A DNA stretch of 64,000 nucleotides. Origin: Pseudactinotalea sp. HY158. Its GTDB lineage: Bacteria; Actinomycetota; Actinomycetes; Actinomycetales; Beutenbergiaceae. This document shows, piece by piece, positions 48,753 to 56,061 of this stretch. Numbering within the stretch: the first letter of the stretch is position 1; every line of letters starts with the position of its first letter. The notes below the pieces were generated by a model, which saw only the letters and a program-made list of their open reading frames with translations, ran no database searches and was not told where the DNA came from. Made by a program: the position numbers and the translations under genes. Location of the stretch: NCBI RefSeq assembly GCF_009660225.1, contig NZ_CP045920.1:2430079-2494078 (forward strand), written 5' to 3'.

Positions 48753-49566
48753 CGAGCGTATGGACGGCGCCCGCTCGCCCCGGCGCGGCGTCGTCGCCGT
48801 CGATCTGGGGCCGGGTGTGCGCGCGTTCTTCACCACCCGGGCCGGGGGTGCCTCCGGCGCCGGGTTCGCCGGGCTCAACCTCGGCCACCACGTGGGCGAC
48901 GACCCGGCGGCCGTGCGCGCGAACCGGGCCCTCGTCGACGCGTGGGCCGGGGCGCCGGTGGCCTACGCGGACCAGGTGCACGGGGTGCGCGTGCTCGACC
49001 CGGCCCGCCTCCCCCACGCGGACTCCCGCCACATGCCGATCTCGCCGGGGTCATCGCGGCCGGCCGGCTCGAATGCGGCACCGCCGACCGGGGACGCCTG
49101 GTGCACCGCCTCGACCACGCCGGTGGCGATCATGGTCGCCGACTGCACGCCGCTGCTGCTCGCGGATCCCGAGGCGGGTGTCGTGGCCGCCGCGCACTGC
49201 GGCCGGGCGGGCCTGGCCGCCGGCGTCGTCCCGGCGACACTCGCGGCGATGATCCGCGCGGGCGCCGCACCGGATCGCGTCCGGGCCGCGATCGGCCCGG
49301 GGATCTGCGGCGAGTGCTACGAGGTGCCGGCGAGCCTGCGCGCCGAGGTGAGCGGCGTCGTCCCCACGACCGGTTCGACCACGAGTTGGGGCACGCCGGC
49401 GATCGACATCCCGGCGGGGATTCGCGCGCAGCTGGCGGCCGCGGGCGTGCGCGACGTGACCGATACCGGCCTGTGCACGCTCACCGACGAGCGGTTCTTC
49501 TCCTACCGCCGCGCCGCCGGCGCCCCGACGGGCCGCTTCGCCGGGGTGATCGGGCTCCTCCGCTAA
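48745..49566 (+). CDS. pgeF: PgeF/YfiH-family purine nucleosidase-laccase-domain protein
   Basis: A 273-residue multi-copper-polyphenol-oxidase-fold protein. VRAFFTTRAGGASGAGFAGL, ADQVHGVRV, IMVADCTPLLLAD and AAHCGRAGLAAGV supply the two His and one Cys of the zinc site; GICGECYEVP is the late motif. Homologues edit peptidoglycan precursors (E. coli PgeF) or act as purine nucleoside phosphorylases/deaminases (FAMIN type); it is often next to ftsZ, which is not so here. GTG 48745 has a GAGGGGGC ribosome site; ATG 48760 is possible. A decayed duplicate of its last 55 codons lies at 50793-50957. Confidence 0.9.
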   Translation: MNNERMDGARSPRRGVVAVDLGPGVRAFFTTRAGGASGAGFAGLNLGHHVGDDPAAVRANRALVDAWAGAPVAYADQVHGVRVLDPARLPHADSRHMPISPGSSRPAGSNAAPPTGDAWCTASTTPVAIMVADCTPLLLADPEAGVVAAAHCGRAGLAAGVVPATLAAMIRAGAAPDRVRAAIGPGICGECYEVPASLRAEVSGVVPTTGSTTSWGTPAIDIPAGIRAQLAAAGVRDVTDTGLCTLTDERFFSYRRAAGAPTGRFAGVIGLLR

Positions 49567-49744
49567 CAGGTGATCGGTCGAACAGCAGATCCGGCACCTC
49601 GGTCACCCGATCCGGGGTCCGGATCTACCGTTCGTCACGCCATCTGCGTATTCGAGTCACTTCAAACTGTGATGTACGTCAGTCCTCCCTGTAAGCCAAC
49701 AACCACGCGGGCTCAACCATCCTCGGCGCCAGTAGAGAAGTCAG

Positions 49745-50557
49745 CTACATTGACCAATTCCATGTCCCCGTCCAATCGAGAACATCGATGATTGCTGAGT
49801 CACTCGTCCCATCGGCGAAGAATACGTCACATTCAATAATCGATCCCACTGGGGCGATTGCGGGATCTGGACACGAAACGCGTGAATTGGGAAGCAAATA
49901 GTACTCTGCCAGATCCGACTCTATCTCATCTTCAAGAAAATCGGCCTCGTACTCAACACCACCCGCAATGGCGACGAGCGGCATCATTGCGATGGCCAGG
50001 AGGAACGACGCGACCCAGAGCGACGGTATCCACCATGTCTGCTTTGACCGCAGCGTCCGAGACACAAGGTAGGCGGGCACGAGAAAAATTGCAGCAAACC
50101 ACGTGGATACCCTCGGCGCAAGGCCCGCCTTCCGTAGGTTCATGACATCCCAGGCACAGAGCAGACTATTTCCCGCGAAAAATATCAGCATCGCACCCGC
50201 ACTTACACTCGAAAAACTCATTTGAAGCAATGCGATGGAGACGAGCTGCCACAATATCGGCGTAGCCACAAGCGCCCACGCCGCGATATTCTCAATCTTC
50301 GTAGGCGCCCACACGAACGGTGTCCATGGCGTCGCCGGGGAGGGCTGGCCGTACGGAGGCGCCTGCCCGGGATGCCAGGGCGGGGTTGGTGATTTCTGCG
50401 GTGCGCCCGCCACGCTACCTGGCACGCCGTACTCGTCCGCGACGTAGAATTGCCACCCAGGTGGAGCCGGCGGCCAATAGGGATCGGGCTGCCATCCAGG
50501 CGGGGGCATCCATCCTGTGGGCACTGGGGGCCACCCGGGGGCAGGATTGAATCGCAT
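49745..50557 (-). CDS. Membrane protein with Pro/Trp-rich N-terminus, probably acquired
   Basis: A 270-residue protein. The N-terminal 90 residues are rich in Pro, Gly and Trp (PPGWQPDPYWPPAPPGW), followed by about five membrane segments (92-200) and an extracytoplasmic C-terminus with two Cys, VSCPDPAIAPVGSIIECDV, resembling the DUF4333-type domain. The DNA is visibly richer in A+T than its neighbours, in third codon positions and in flanks (for example around 49900-50240). With the flanking pgeF duplication this suggests recent transfer. Proteins of this build are common actinobacterial orphans; function unknown. Confidence 0.75.
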   Translation of the reverse strand: MRFNPAPGWPPVPTGWMPPPGWQPDPYWPPAPPGWQFYVADEYGVPGSVAGAPQKSPTPPWHPGQAPPYGQPSPATPWTPFVWAPTKIENIAAWALVATPILWQLVSIALLQMSFSSVSAGAMLIFFAGNSLLCAWDVMNLRKAGLAPRVSTWFAAIFLVPAYLVSRTLRSKQTWWIPSLWVASFLLAIAMMPLVAIAGGVEYEADFLEDEIESDLAEYYLLPNSRVSCPDPAIAPVGSIIECDVFFADGTSDSAIIDVLDWTGTWNWSM

Positions 50558-50792
50558 TCGGGCTCTTTTCTGTCGGTGGACGATGACGAGACTGTTGACT
50601 CAGACCCATTGAACCAGTTCCTGATCTACCCGGCGGCACTCCATCTCGAGAGCCGGCACAAGTTGCGCGAAGTCGCGAGCTACATGGGCATGCCAGCCCA
50701 ACGTTATCGGCACACCGCCACGCAGAATTTACGCACTGGAGGCAACTTCTATCGATGCTGCCCTCCAGGCACCGGCAGCGGCCAATTGGCCG
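50558..50792. other. Intergenic region, no gene recognised
   Basis: Upstream region of the acquired membrane protein. Frames are short and without ribosome sites. Base composition begins to return to the high GC of the surroundings near 50750. Confidence 0.5.
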
Positions 50793-50957
50793 CTGGGGCA
50801 CATCGGGGATAGATGCCCCGGCGGGGCTCCGCGCGCACCTGGCGGGCACGGGTGTGCGCGACGTGACCGACACCGGCTTGCGACCCCTGACCGACGAGCT
50901 ATTTCTTCTCCTACCACCGCACCGCAGGAGAGCCGACCATCCCCTTCGCCGGGGAGC
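50793..50957 (+). pseudogene. Decayed duplicate of the pgeF 3' end
   Basis: The frame reads GIDAPAGLRAHLAGTGVRD then VTDTGLRPLTDELF, matching AIDIPAGIRAQLAAAGVRD and VTDTGLCTLTDERF of PgeF (49386-49556). DNA identity continues past a frameshift to ttcgccgggg at about 50945. Together the two copies bracket the AT-richer membrane protein gene. Confidence 0.85.
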
Positions 50958-51119
50958 TCCGGCGGCCGCACCAGTTCCCTCTCAAGATCAAGGTTATCGT
51001 CGCCTTTCGATGCGTTCACTACGACAGCCTCATTCTCGACCGAGCCGGAACAGCTGGACGCGTCCGGTCGCAGGTCGAGGTGAAGCCGGAGTGCGACATC
51101 CAACCTCTAAGAACACGGC

Positions 51120-51360
51120 CGGCAGGAGTCCCGGCCGGGGTCCGATCGGCTCGACGCGGACCGCACCAATCCGCTTCTCCTACGCCACGGAGTCGCGATC
51201 GATCCCGGTCTCGACCGCGGGCCGGGCTGCCTGGAACGGGAACATGCGAGACACGTAGCTCGTGAGCGGGACGACCATTGTCGCGCCACGTCCGACTCGG
51301 GTCACCGTCACGTTCGTGCGGTCGTTGCTCACGACGCAGCCAACCTTCGCCTAGTCGCAT
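51120..51360 (-). pseudogene. MazF-like toxin pseudogene
   Basis: From ATG 51360, four bases past the antitoxin stop codon (51362-51364), the frames read MRLGEGWL (usual MRRGEVWL), then after a deletion and frameshift VVSNDRTNVTVTRVGRG, ATMVVPLTSYVSRMFPFQ, and GIDRDSVA. An in-frame TAG (51180-51182) comes before EKRIGAVRVEPIG. All are recognisable MazF/PemK segments in order, but the reading frame is broken at least twice. Confidence 0.75.
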
Positions 51361-51361
51361 C

Positions 51362-51592
51362 TCACGGCGGAGCATCAGCGAGTCCGTCCTCGGACGTGGC
51401 CGCCCAAGCGGTCGCCTCACCGCTCGACGACCACTCCTCCCATGCCGCGGCGTAGTCGCCTTCGAGGTCCGGATGACGGAGGAGCCCGATGGCCCGGCGG
51501 ACCGCCGCAGACCGCGACGGCAGGCCCGCGCGGCGAACGACGTCGTCCAGGACTGCCAGGTCCTCGTCCGAGAGGCGGATAGTGATCTTCAT
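51362..51592 (-). CDS. Ribbon-helix-helix antitoxin (MazE-like), toxin inactivated
   Basis: A 76-residue protein: MKITIRLSDEDLAVLDDVV is a ribbon-helix-helix N-terminus and SRSAAVRRAIGLLRHPDLE the second helix; the acidic tail DYAAAWEEWSSSGEATAWA is the expected toxin-binding tail. Intact frame; the toxin pseudogene begins one base past the stop-codon region. It could still neutralise a related MazF from a mobile element and still repress its own promoter; inference. Confidence 0.8.
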   Translation of the reverse strand: MKITIRLSDEDLAVLDDVVRRAGLPSRSAAVRRAIGLLRHPDLEGDYAAAWEEWSSSGEATAWAATSEDGLADAPP

Positions 51593-51645
51593 ACCCGATC
51601 CTACCGAGGCGCCCCCGCTCGCAGGGGTCAGGGGGTCGGTGCGCG

Positions 51646-52356
51646 CTACGCCCCCACGATCACGGCGATGCCGGAGACGATCGCGAAGCCGAGCACGACG
51701 TGGCGCAGGAGTGGTCCGTCGAGGCGGTGATGCACGAGCGAGCTGGCAAAGGAGCCGGCGAGCAGGAACGGCAGCAGCGCGGCCGTGAGCCGCAGTGTGC
51801 CGAGGTTGATCTCGCCGCCGATGCCGAGCACGACGAGGGAGAGGATCTCGCCGACGAGGAAGCAGACCGCCACCGTGGAACGCAGCGTGGGGCCGGGCCG
51901 GTGCTGATACGCGAGCACCAGCGGCGGGCCGCCGACCCCGGTCGAGGTCTCGGTGATGCCGGTGACGAGGCCGACGACCGCGAACGCGGTGCGGTTCGGG
52001 TCGAAGGCGGGGGCCGCCAGCGCGATCACGGCGGCGATCACGGTGGACCAGCCGATGAGCAGCGCGAGCTGGTGCAGGTCGACGACCATGAGGATCCACA
52101 GGCCGACGAACGTGCCCGCGAACCGGCCCACGCCGACCCACGTGACCCCGCGCCAGTCGAGCGCGGACCGCTCGCGCCAGGCGATATGGGCGTTGAGCGG
52201 GATCATGAGCACGAGCAGCATGACCGGGATGAGCGAGGGATCGAGCAGGCTCACCACCGGCGCCGCGATCATGGCGAAGCCCATCCCCGTCGAGCCCTGC
52301 ACGAACGCGGAGACGAGCACGGTCGCCGCGAGGATGATGAACGCGGCCGCGCTCAT
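51646..52356 (-). CDS. TauE/SafE-family membrane protein (sulfite exporter-like)
   Basis: A 236-residue protein with seven to eight membrane helices. The N-terminal FVQGSTGMGFAMIAAPVVS and the second-half TGITETSTGVGGPPLVLAY are the paired family repeats. Members export sulfite or organosulfonates or have unknown cargo. ATG 52356 is the likely start; a longer frame from 52404 adds only an Arg/Pro-rich leader. The DNA returns to high GC here. Confidence 0.88.
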   Translation of the reverse strand: MSAAAFIILAATVLVSAFVQGSTGMGFAMIAAPVVSLLDPSLIPVMLLVLMIPLNAHIAWRERSALDWRGVTWVGVGRFAGTFVGLWILMVVDLHQLALLIGWSTVIAAVIALAAPAFDPNRTAFAVVGLVTGITETSTGVGGPPLVLAYQHRPGPTLRSTVAVCFLVGEILSLVVLGIGGEINLGTLRLTAALLPFLLAGSFASSLVHHRLDGPLLRHVVLGFAIVSGIAVIVGA

Positions 52357-52520
52357 ACTCCGGCCCCGCCCCGGCGCGCGCGGCGCCCCCATTCGCGGAT
52401 ATCGGCGAGCCTCGCCATCGGCCTCCTTCGCCGCCGGGGCTCGCATCCGAGCAGCGCGCATCGATTCTGGGCGCCGGCGACGCTATCGAAGTCTCGAACC
52501 TCGGTCAATCGGCGCGGGGA

Positions 52521-54434
52521 CTACTCGTGCCGCAGATCCTCCGGACGGATCCGGGACCGTGTCAGCGGCAGGGTCGCCAGGGAGGCCGTCAGCGCGCCGA
52601 TCGTGATGACGACACAGACCGTGATGAGCGCCGAGCCGTCCACGGGCAGGCCCGCTCGCTGCGAGGTGTCGAGCCGCAGGAGGGCGGTGAGCGCGGCCCA
52701 GCCCAGGCCGAGCGCCATGGCGATGGCGGTGGCCAGCGGCACGGCGGTGGCCAGCGCCTGCGAACCGCGCAGGATGCGGGCCGGAATCCCGACGGCGACC
52801 AGTCGGGCGCGTCCCCTCCTCCTGGCTCGTGCCCGGTCGATCGAGGCCACGACGAACACCAGCAGCGCCACCGCGATGCTCGCGCCCACGACCGTCCAGA
52901 CCGTGACGCGCATCGTGACGACCTGCTCGTAGTCCGGCATGGCCGGTGCGAAGACCTGCATCCCGTATTCCTCGGCCAGGCGCTCGACGTCCCCACGGAC
53001 CTCGCCTCCCGCCGACGCGATGACGTTGACACTCGGCGGTTCCGGGGCGCCGTTCTCCCGGGCGATCGAGGACGGCACGAACAGGTCGATACGTTCGGGG
53101 TGCCACCACCGATCCATTGTCGCCCGCACGTCCTGGGTGAGGACCGAACCGACCCGTGCCGAGAAGGACTCACCGGTGTCGCCGATCGACAGTCCCACCC
53201 GGGTGGGAGCGTGAGCGGCGTCCACCTCCCACAGGTGTGCGAACAGGTCGCCCGGCGCATCCGCGTGGGTGATCCATGCCGCCCGCCCGTCCGCACACCC
53301 GGCCACGGCCGCGACCAGGGCGAGCTGCGAGCAGGTGCCGACGAAGACTCTCGGGCACACGCCGCCGCCGGCGGCACAGGACGCCGGCGAGACCGTGGGC
53401 CTCGGGATCACGCCCTCCACGGCGGGAAGCGCGGCCAGCCGCTCGCTCAGGTCGGCCGGCACCGGTTGCTCCCCCGGTGAACTGACCCAGATCTCCTGCG
53501 GCCCCTCCTCCACCTGGTGGACGTAGGAGGCTCGCACACCACTGGACTCGTACAGGCCGAGATAGCCGATCGCCACGAACGCGATGAAGGTCGTGACACC
53601 CAGGGCCGTGACCCGCCGGGAGATCGCCACGCCGTGGGTCTCCATGGACCGACCGGCGAGCATCACCCAGGTCGCGTGGCCGCGGGCGAGCATCCGGGCG
53701 ACCTGGGAGGTGAGGAGCGGCACGGACAGCACCACCGTGGCGGCCGCCGCGACCGCGGCTCCGAACAGCGCGTACGCCGTGCGGACGCTCACGTGGTCCG
53801 GTGGCGTGACATACACGGCCAGGAGGAGTCCGAGGGCGATCGGAAGCGGGGTCAGCCGCCAGAGTGAGGGCCGCAGCACCACCGCCTCGAAGACGCCTGC
53901 TCCCAGGCCGCGCAGTCGGCGCACCGGGGCGAGCGCCAACACGGCCGCCAGCGCCACCACCGCCGCCGCGACCACCGCGAGGCTTCCCCCGACCGCGATC
54001 GGTTGAGCCAGAACGGGCGCCGCGACCGCCGTGAGCACGAGCCGCAGGAGGAGGAACACGCCGACGCCGAGGGCGCTGCCGAGCAGCGCGGGAATAAGGA
54101 TCTCGACCGCGGCCACCAGCAGCACCCCGCGGCGTCCGAGCCCGAGCAGCACGAGTGCTCCGAGGCGCCGATCGCGCACCTCGGAGGACAACCGCCCGAC
54201 CGCGAGGATGAGCGCCACCACGGGAGCCGCGATCACGGCGAGCGTGGTCGCGACCGGACCACGGAGGGGATCGACCATGAGCGGGTCCGGTCCCGCCGGG
54301 AACATCGCCTCGGGCAACTCCCATGCCAGCGTGAGAAGCGCGACCGCGAGGGCACACCCCACCACGACGCTGAGGAATCGCAACCGGCCACCGGCCCGCG
54401 TCAACCGAGCACCGAGCACGACCAGGGCGGCCAT
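52521..54434 (-). CDS. FtsX-like ABC transporter permease
   Basis: A 637-residue permease with two FtsX-like halves: a helix at 15-40, a helix bundle at 60-250, a large extracytoplasmic domain (about 310-515) and three C-terminal helices (about 515-630). PGEQPVPADLSERLAALPAV in the extracytoplasmic domain resembles the MacB periplasmic core. It pairs with the ATPase that overlaps its start (ATGA). Exported cargo unknown; antimicrobial or peptide export and stress sensing are typical for PadR-linked systems. Confidence 0.85.
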   Translation of the reverse strand: MAALVVLGARLTRAGGRLRFLSVVVGCALAVALLTLAWELPEAMFPAGPDPLMVDPLRGPVATTLAVIAAPVVALILAVGRLSSEVRDRRLGALVLLGLGRRGVLLVAAVEILIPALLGSALGVGVFLLLRLVLTAVAAPVLAQPIAVGGSLAVVAAAVVALAAVLALAPVRRLRGLGAGVFEAVVLRPSLWRLTPLPIALGLLLAVYVTPPDHVSVRTAYALFGAAVAAAATVVLSVPLLTSQVARMLARGHATWVMLAGRSMETHGVAISRRVTALGVTTFIAFVAIGYLGLYESSGVRASYVHQVEEGPQEIWVSSPGEQPVPADLSERLAALPAVEGVIPRPTVSPASCAAGGGVCPRVFVGTCSQLALVAAVAGCADGRAAWITHADAPGDLFAHLWEVDAAHAPTRVGLSIGDTGESFSARVGSVLTQDVRATMDRWWHPERIDLFVPSSIARENGAPEPPSVNVIASAGGEVRGDVERLAEEYGMQVFAPAMPDYEQVVTMRVTVWTVVGASIAVALLVFVVASIDRARARRRGRARLVAVGIPARILRGSQALATAVPLATAIAMALGLGWAALTALLRLDTSQRAGLPVDGSALITVCVVITIGALTASLATLPLTRSRIRPEDLRHE

Positions 54435-55135
54435 CAGGGAGCCTCGGGCAGGTGCGCCGCCGGCGTGCGCAGGAGCCCATCGCGCATCTGCACGTCCCGA
54501 TCCGCGAACGCGGCGACCGACATCTCGTGGGTCACCAGGATGACCGCGGCCCGCGTCTCCCGCGCGGCTCCGATCAGCGCCTCGAGCACCTGCTCACCGG
54601 CGAGGGTGTCGAGGGAGCCCGTGGGTTCGTCCGCGAAGACGACCTCGGGGGAATGGATGAGCGCCCGGGCGACGGCCGCGCGCTGCGCCTGCCCGCCGGA
54701 GACCTCGTTGAGTCGGCGCCCGGCAAGGTCCGCGATGTCCAACGTGGCCATGAGGTCCAGGGCGAGCCTGCGCGCCGGTGACCGTCTCTGCCCCAGCAAC
54801 CGCAGCGGCAGCTCCACGTTCTCCACGAGGGTCAGTTCCGGCACGAGGTCCCCGAACTGGAAGACGAATCCCATCCGCCGCAATCGTGCCTCGGCCCGGG
54901 CACGCTCCGTGCGGTGGTCGATGCGCTCCCCGCTCAGGTGAACCTGGCCGTGATCCGGCGTCAGCAGCCCGGCCAGGAGATGCAGGAGGGTCGACTTCCC
55001 GGACCCGGAGGGCCCCATGAGCGCGACGATCTCCCCGGAGCGGACGTCGATGTCCACGCCGCCGACGGCCTCGTCCCTGCCGTAGGCGTATCGCAGCCCG
55101 CGGCCGCTCACGGTGATTCCCGGGCCCCGGTTCAT
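54434..55135 (-). CDS. ABC transporter ATP-binding protein, LolD/MacB type
   Basis: A 233-residue ATPase. Walker A MGPSGSGKSTLLHLLAG (about residues 40-56), the FGDLVPELTLVENVELPL loop, signature VSGGQAQRAAVARAL, Walker B VVFADEPTGSLD, and LVTHEMSVAA. It overlaps padR by four bases upstream and the permease downstream, forming a padR-ATPase-permease operon. Confidence 0.94.
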   Translation of the reverse strand: MNRGPGITVSGRGLRYAYGRDEAVGGVDIDVRSGEIVALMGPSGSGKSTLLHLLAGLLTPDHGQVHLSGERIDHRTERARAEARLRRMGFVFQFGDLVPELTLVENVELPLRLLGQRRSPARRLALDLMATLDIADLAGRRLNEVSGGQAQRAAVARALIHSPEVVFADEPTGSLDTLAGEQVLEALIGAARETRAAVILVTHEMSVAAFADRDVQMRDGLLRTPAAHLPEAP

Positions 55136-55671
55136 CGATCCTGGCCCAGCACTCGTGCCACGTCGTCGCGGATATCCGCGAGCCGGGCCGCGGCGAGTTC
55201 GATCCAGCGCATATCGGCCTCCAGGTGGGCCATCTCGAAGTCCGCGGCGATGCGGTCGATGACGTCCCCGGCCGATCTGGCCGCGGTCAGCTCGCGCATG
55301 CGCGCCAGGTAGACCTCGCGCTGCCGGTCGAGGATCCGATCGACGGGCTTGCCTCCCGCCAGCGCGAGCACGACCCGGGTGAACAGTTCGCTCGGACGCC
55401 CCGCGGGAACATTCGGGGTCAGCAGCCAGCGATCGAGCTCCGCGATCCCGTCACCGGTGATCGCGTAGACCTTCCGGTCGGCTCCCTCGCCGGGCTCGAG
55501 GCCCACGCCGTCGGCCAGGCCATCGCGTTCCAGCCGGGCGAGTGTGGCGTAGACCTGACCGAACCGCAGCTCGCGTTCCTGCCCGAGCAGGCCGTCGTAC
55601 CGGCGCTTGAGGGCGAAGCCGTGGGAGGGGCCGATCTCCAAGAGGCCCAGGAGCGACATCGGAATACTCAT
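55132..55671 (-). CDS. PadR-family transcriptional regulator
   Basis: A 179-residue winged-helix repressor: LLGLLEIGPSHGFALKRRYD and RFGQVYATLARLERDGLAD are the N-terminal PadR HTH, and an extended C-terminal helical dimerisation domain (about 90-175) follows. It probably represses its own exporter operon and responds to the exported compound. ATG 55671 is chosen; GTG 55677 is possible. GTATAC (within tgtgtataccc, 55687-55697) just upstream is a self-complementary site of the kind PadR proteins bind. Confidence 0.92.
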   Translation of the reverse strand: MSIPMSLLGLLEIGPSHGFALKRRYDGLLGQERELRFGQVYATLARLERDGLADGVGLEPGEGADRKVYAITGDGIAELDRWLLTPNVPAGRPSELFTRVVLALAGGKPVDRILDRQREVYLARMRELTAARSAGDVIDRIAADFEMAHLEADMRWIELAAARLADIRDDVARVLGQDR

Positions 55672-55766
55672 GCCCACAGTTCACCATGTGTATACCCTCA
55701 GTGTCTACCTGGAGTGGCTGGACCCGTCACTGGCCGTGCCTGCCGCAGCACACTACGGTCTGTGAC

Positions 55767-55997
55767 ATGGCGACGTATTCGATTCGCAGTACGGCGGAGG
55801 TTGACCACGCCCTGGCGCTTCTCACCGATGAGGGACAGTCTCGGTCCGCGGCGATCCGGCAGGCCATCATCGAAGCGGCGCGCACTCGCCGGCGGGCTCG
55901 CCTGCGCGCCGAGGCCGAGCGACTACGTAGAGATCAGGCCGACGTCACGGCGGCGCGTCGGCTCGAGTCGGAACTGGACCACATCTGCGCGTGGTGA
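55767..55997 (+). CDS. Orphan ribbon-helix-helix antitoxin
   Basis: A 76-residue protein. MATYSIRSTAEVDHALALL and RSAAIRQAIIEAARTRRRA form a ribbon-helix-helix fold; an acidic, helical tail ends LESELDHICAW, the usual toxin-binding part. No toxin frame follows: the next 64 bases lead directly to valS. It is the third intact antitoxin frame in the window without a functional toxin. Confidence 0.7.
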   Translation: MATYSIRSTAEVDHALALLTDEGQSRSAAIRQAIIEAARTRRRARLRAEAERLRRDQADVTAARRLESELDHICAW

Positions 55998-56061
55998 CCT
56001 CGGAATCCGCCGGCCCCCGGCGGTGCGCGGGCATGGGTGCGAATCTGGGAGAATCGGGCCC

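Noticed and set aside
55998-56061. A toxin gene after the orphan antitoxin
   Set aside because: GTGGTGACCTCG could start a frame, but it has no toxin motif and runs into valS.
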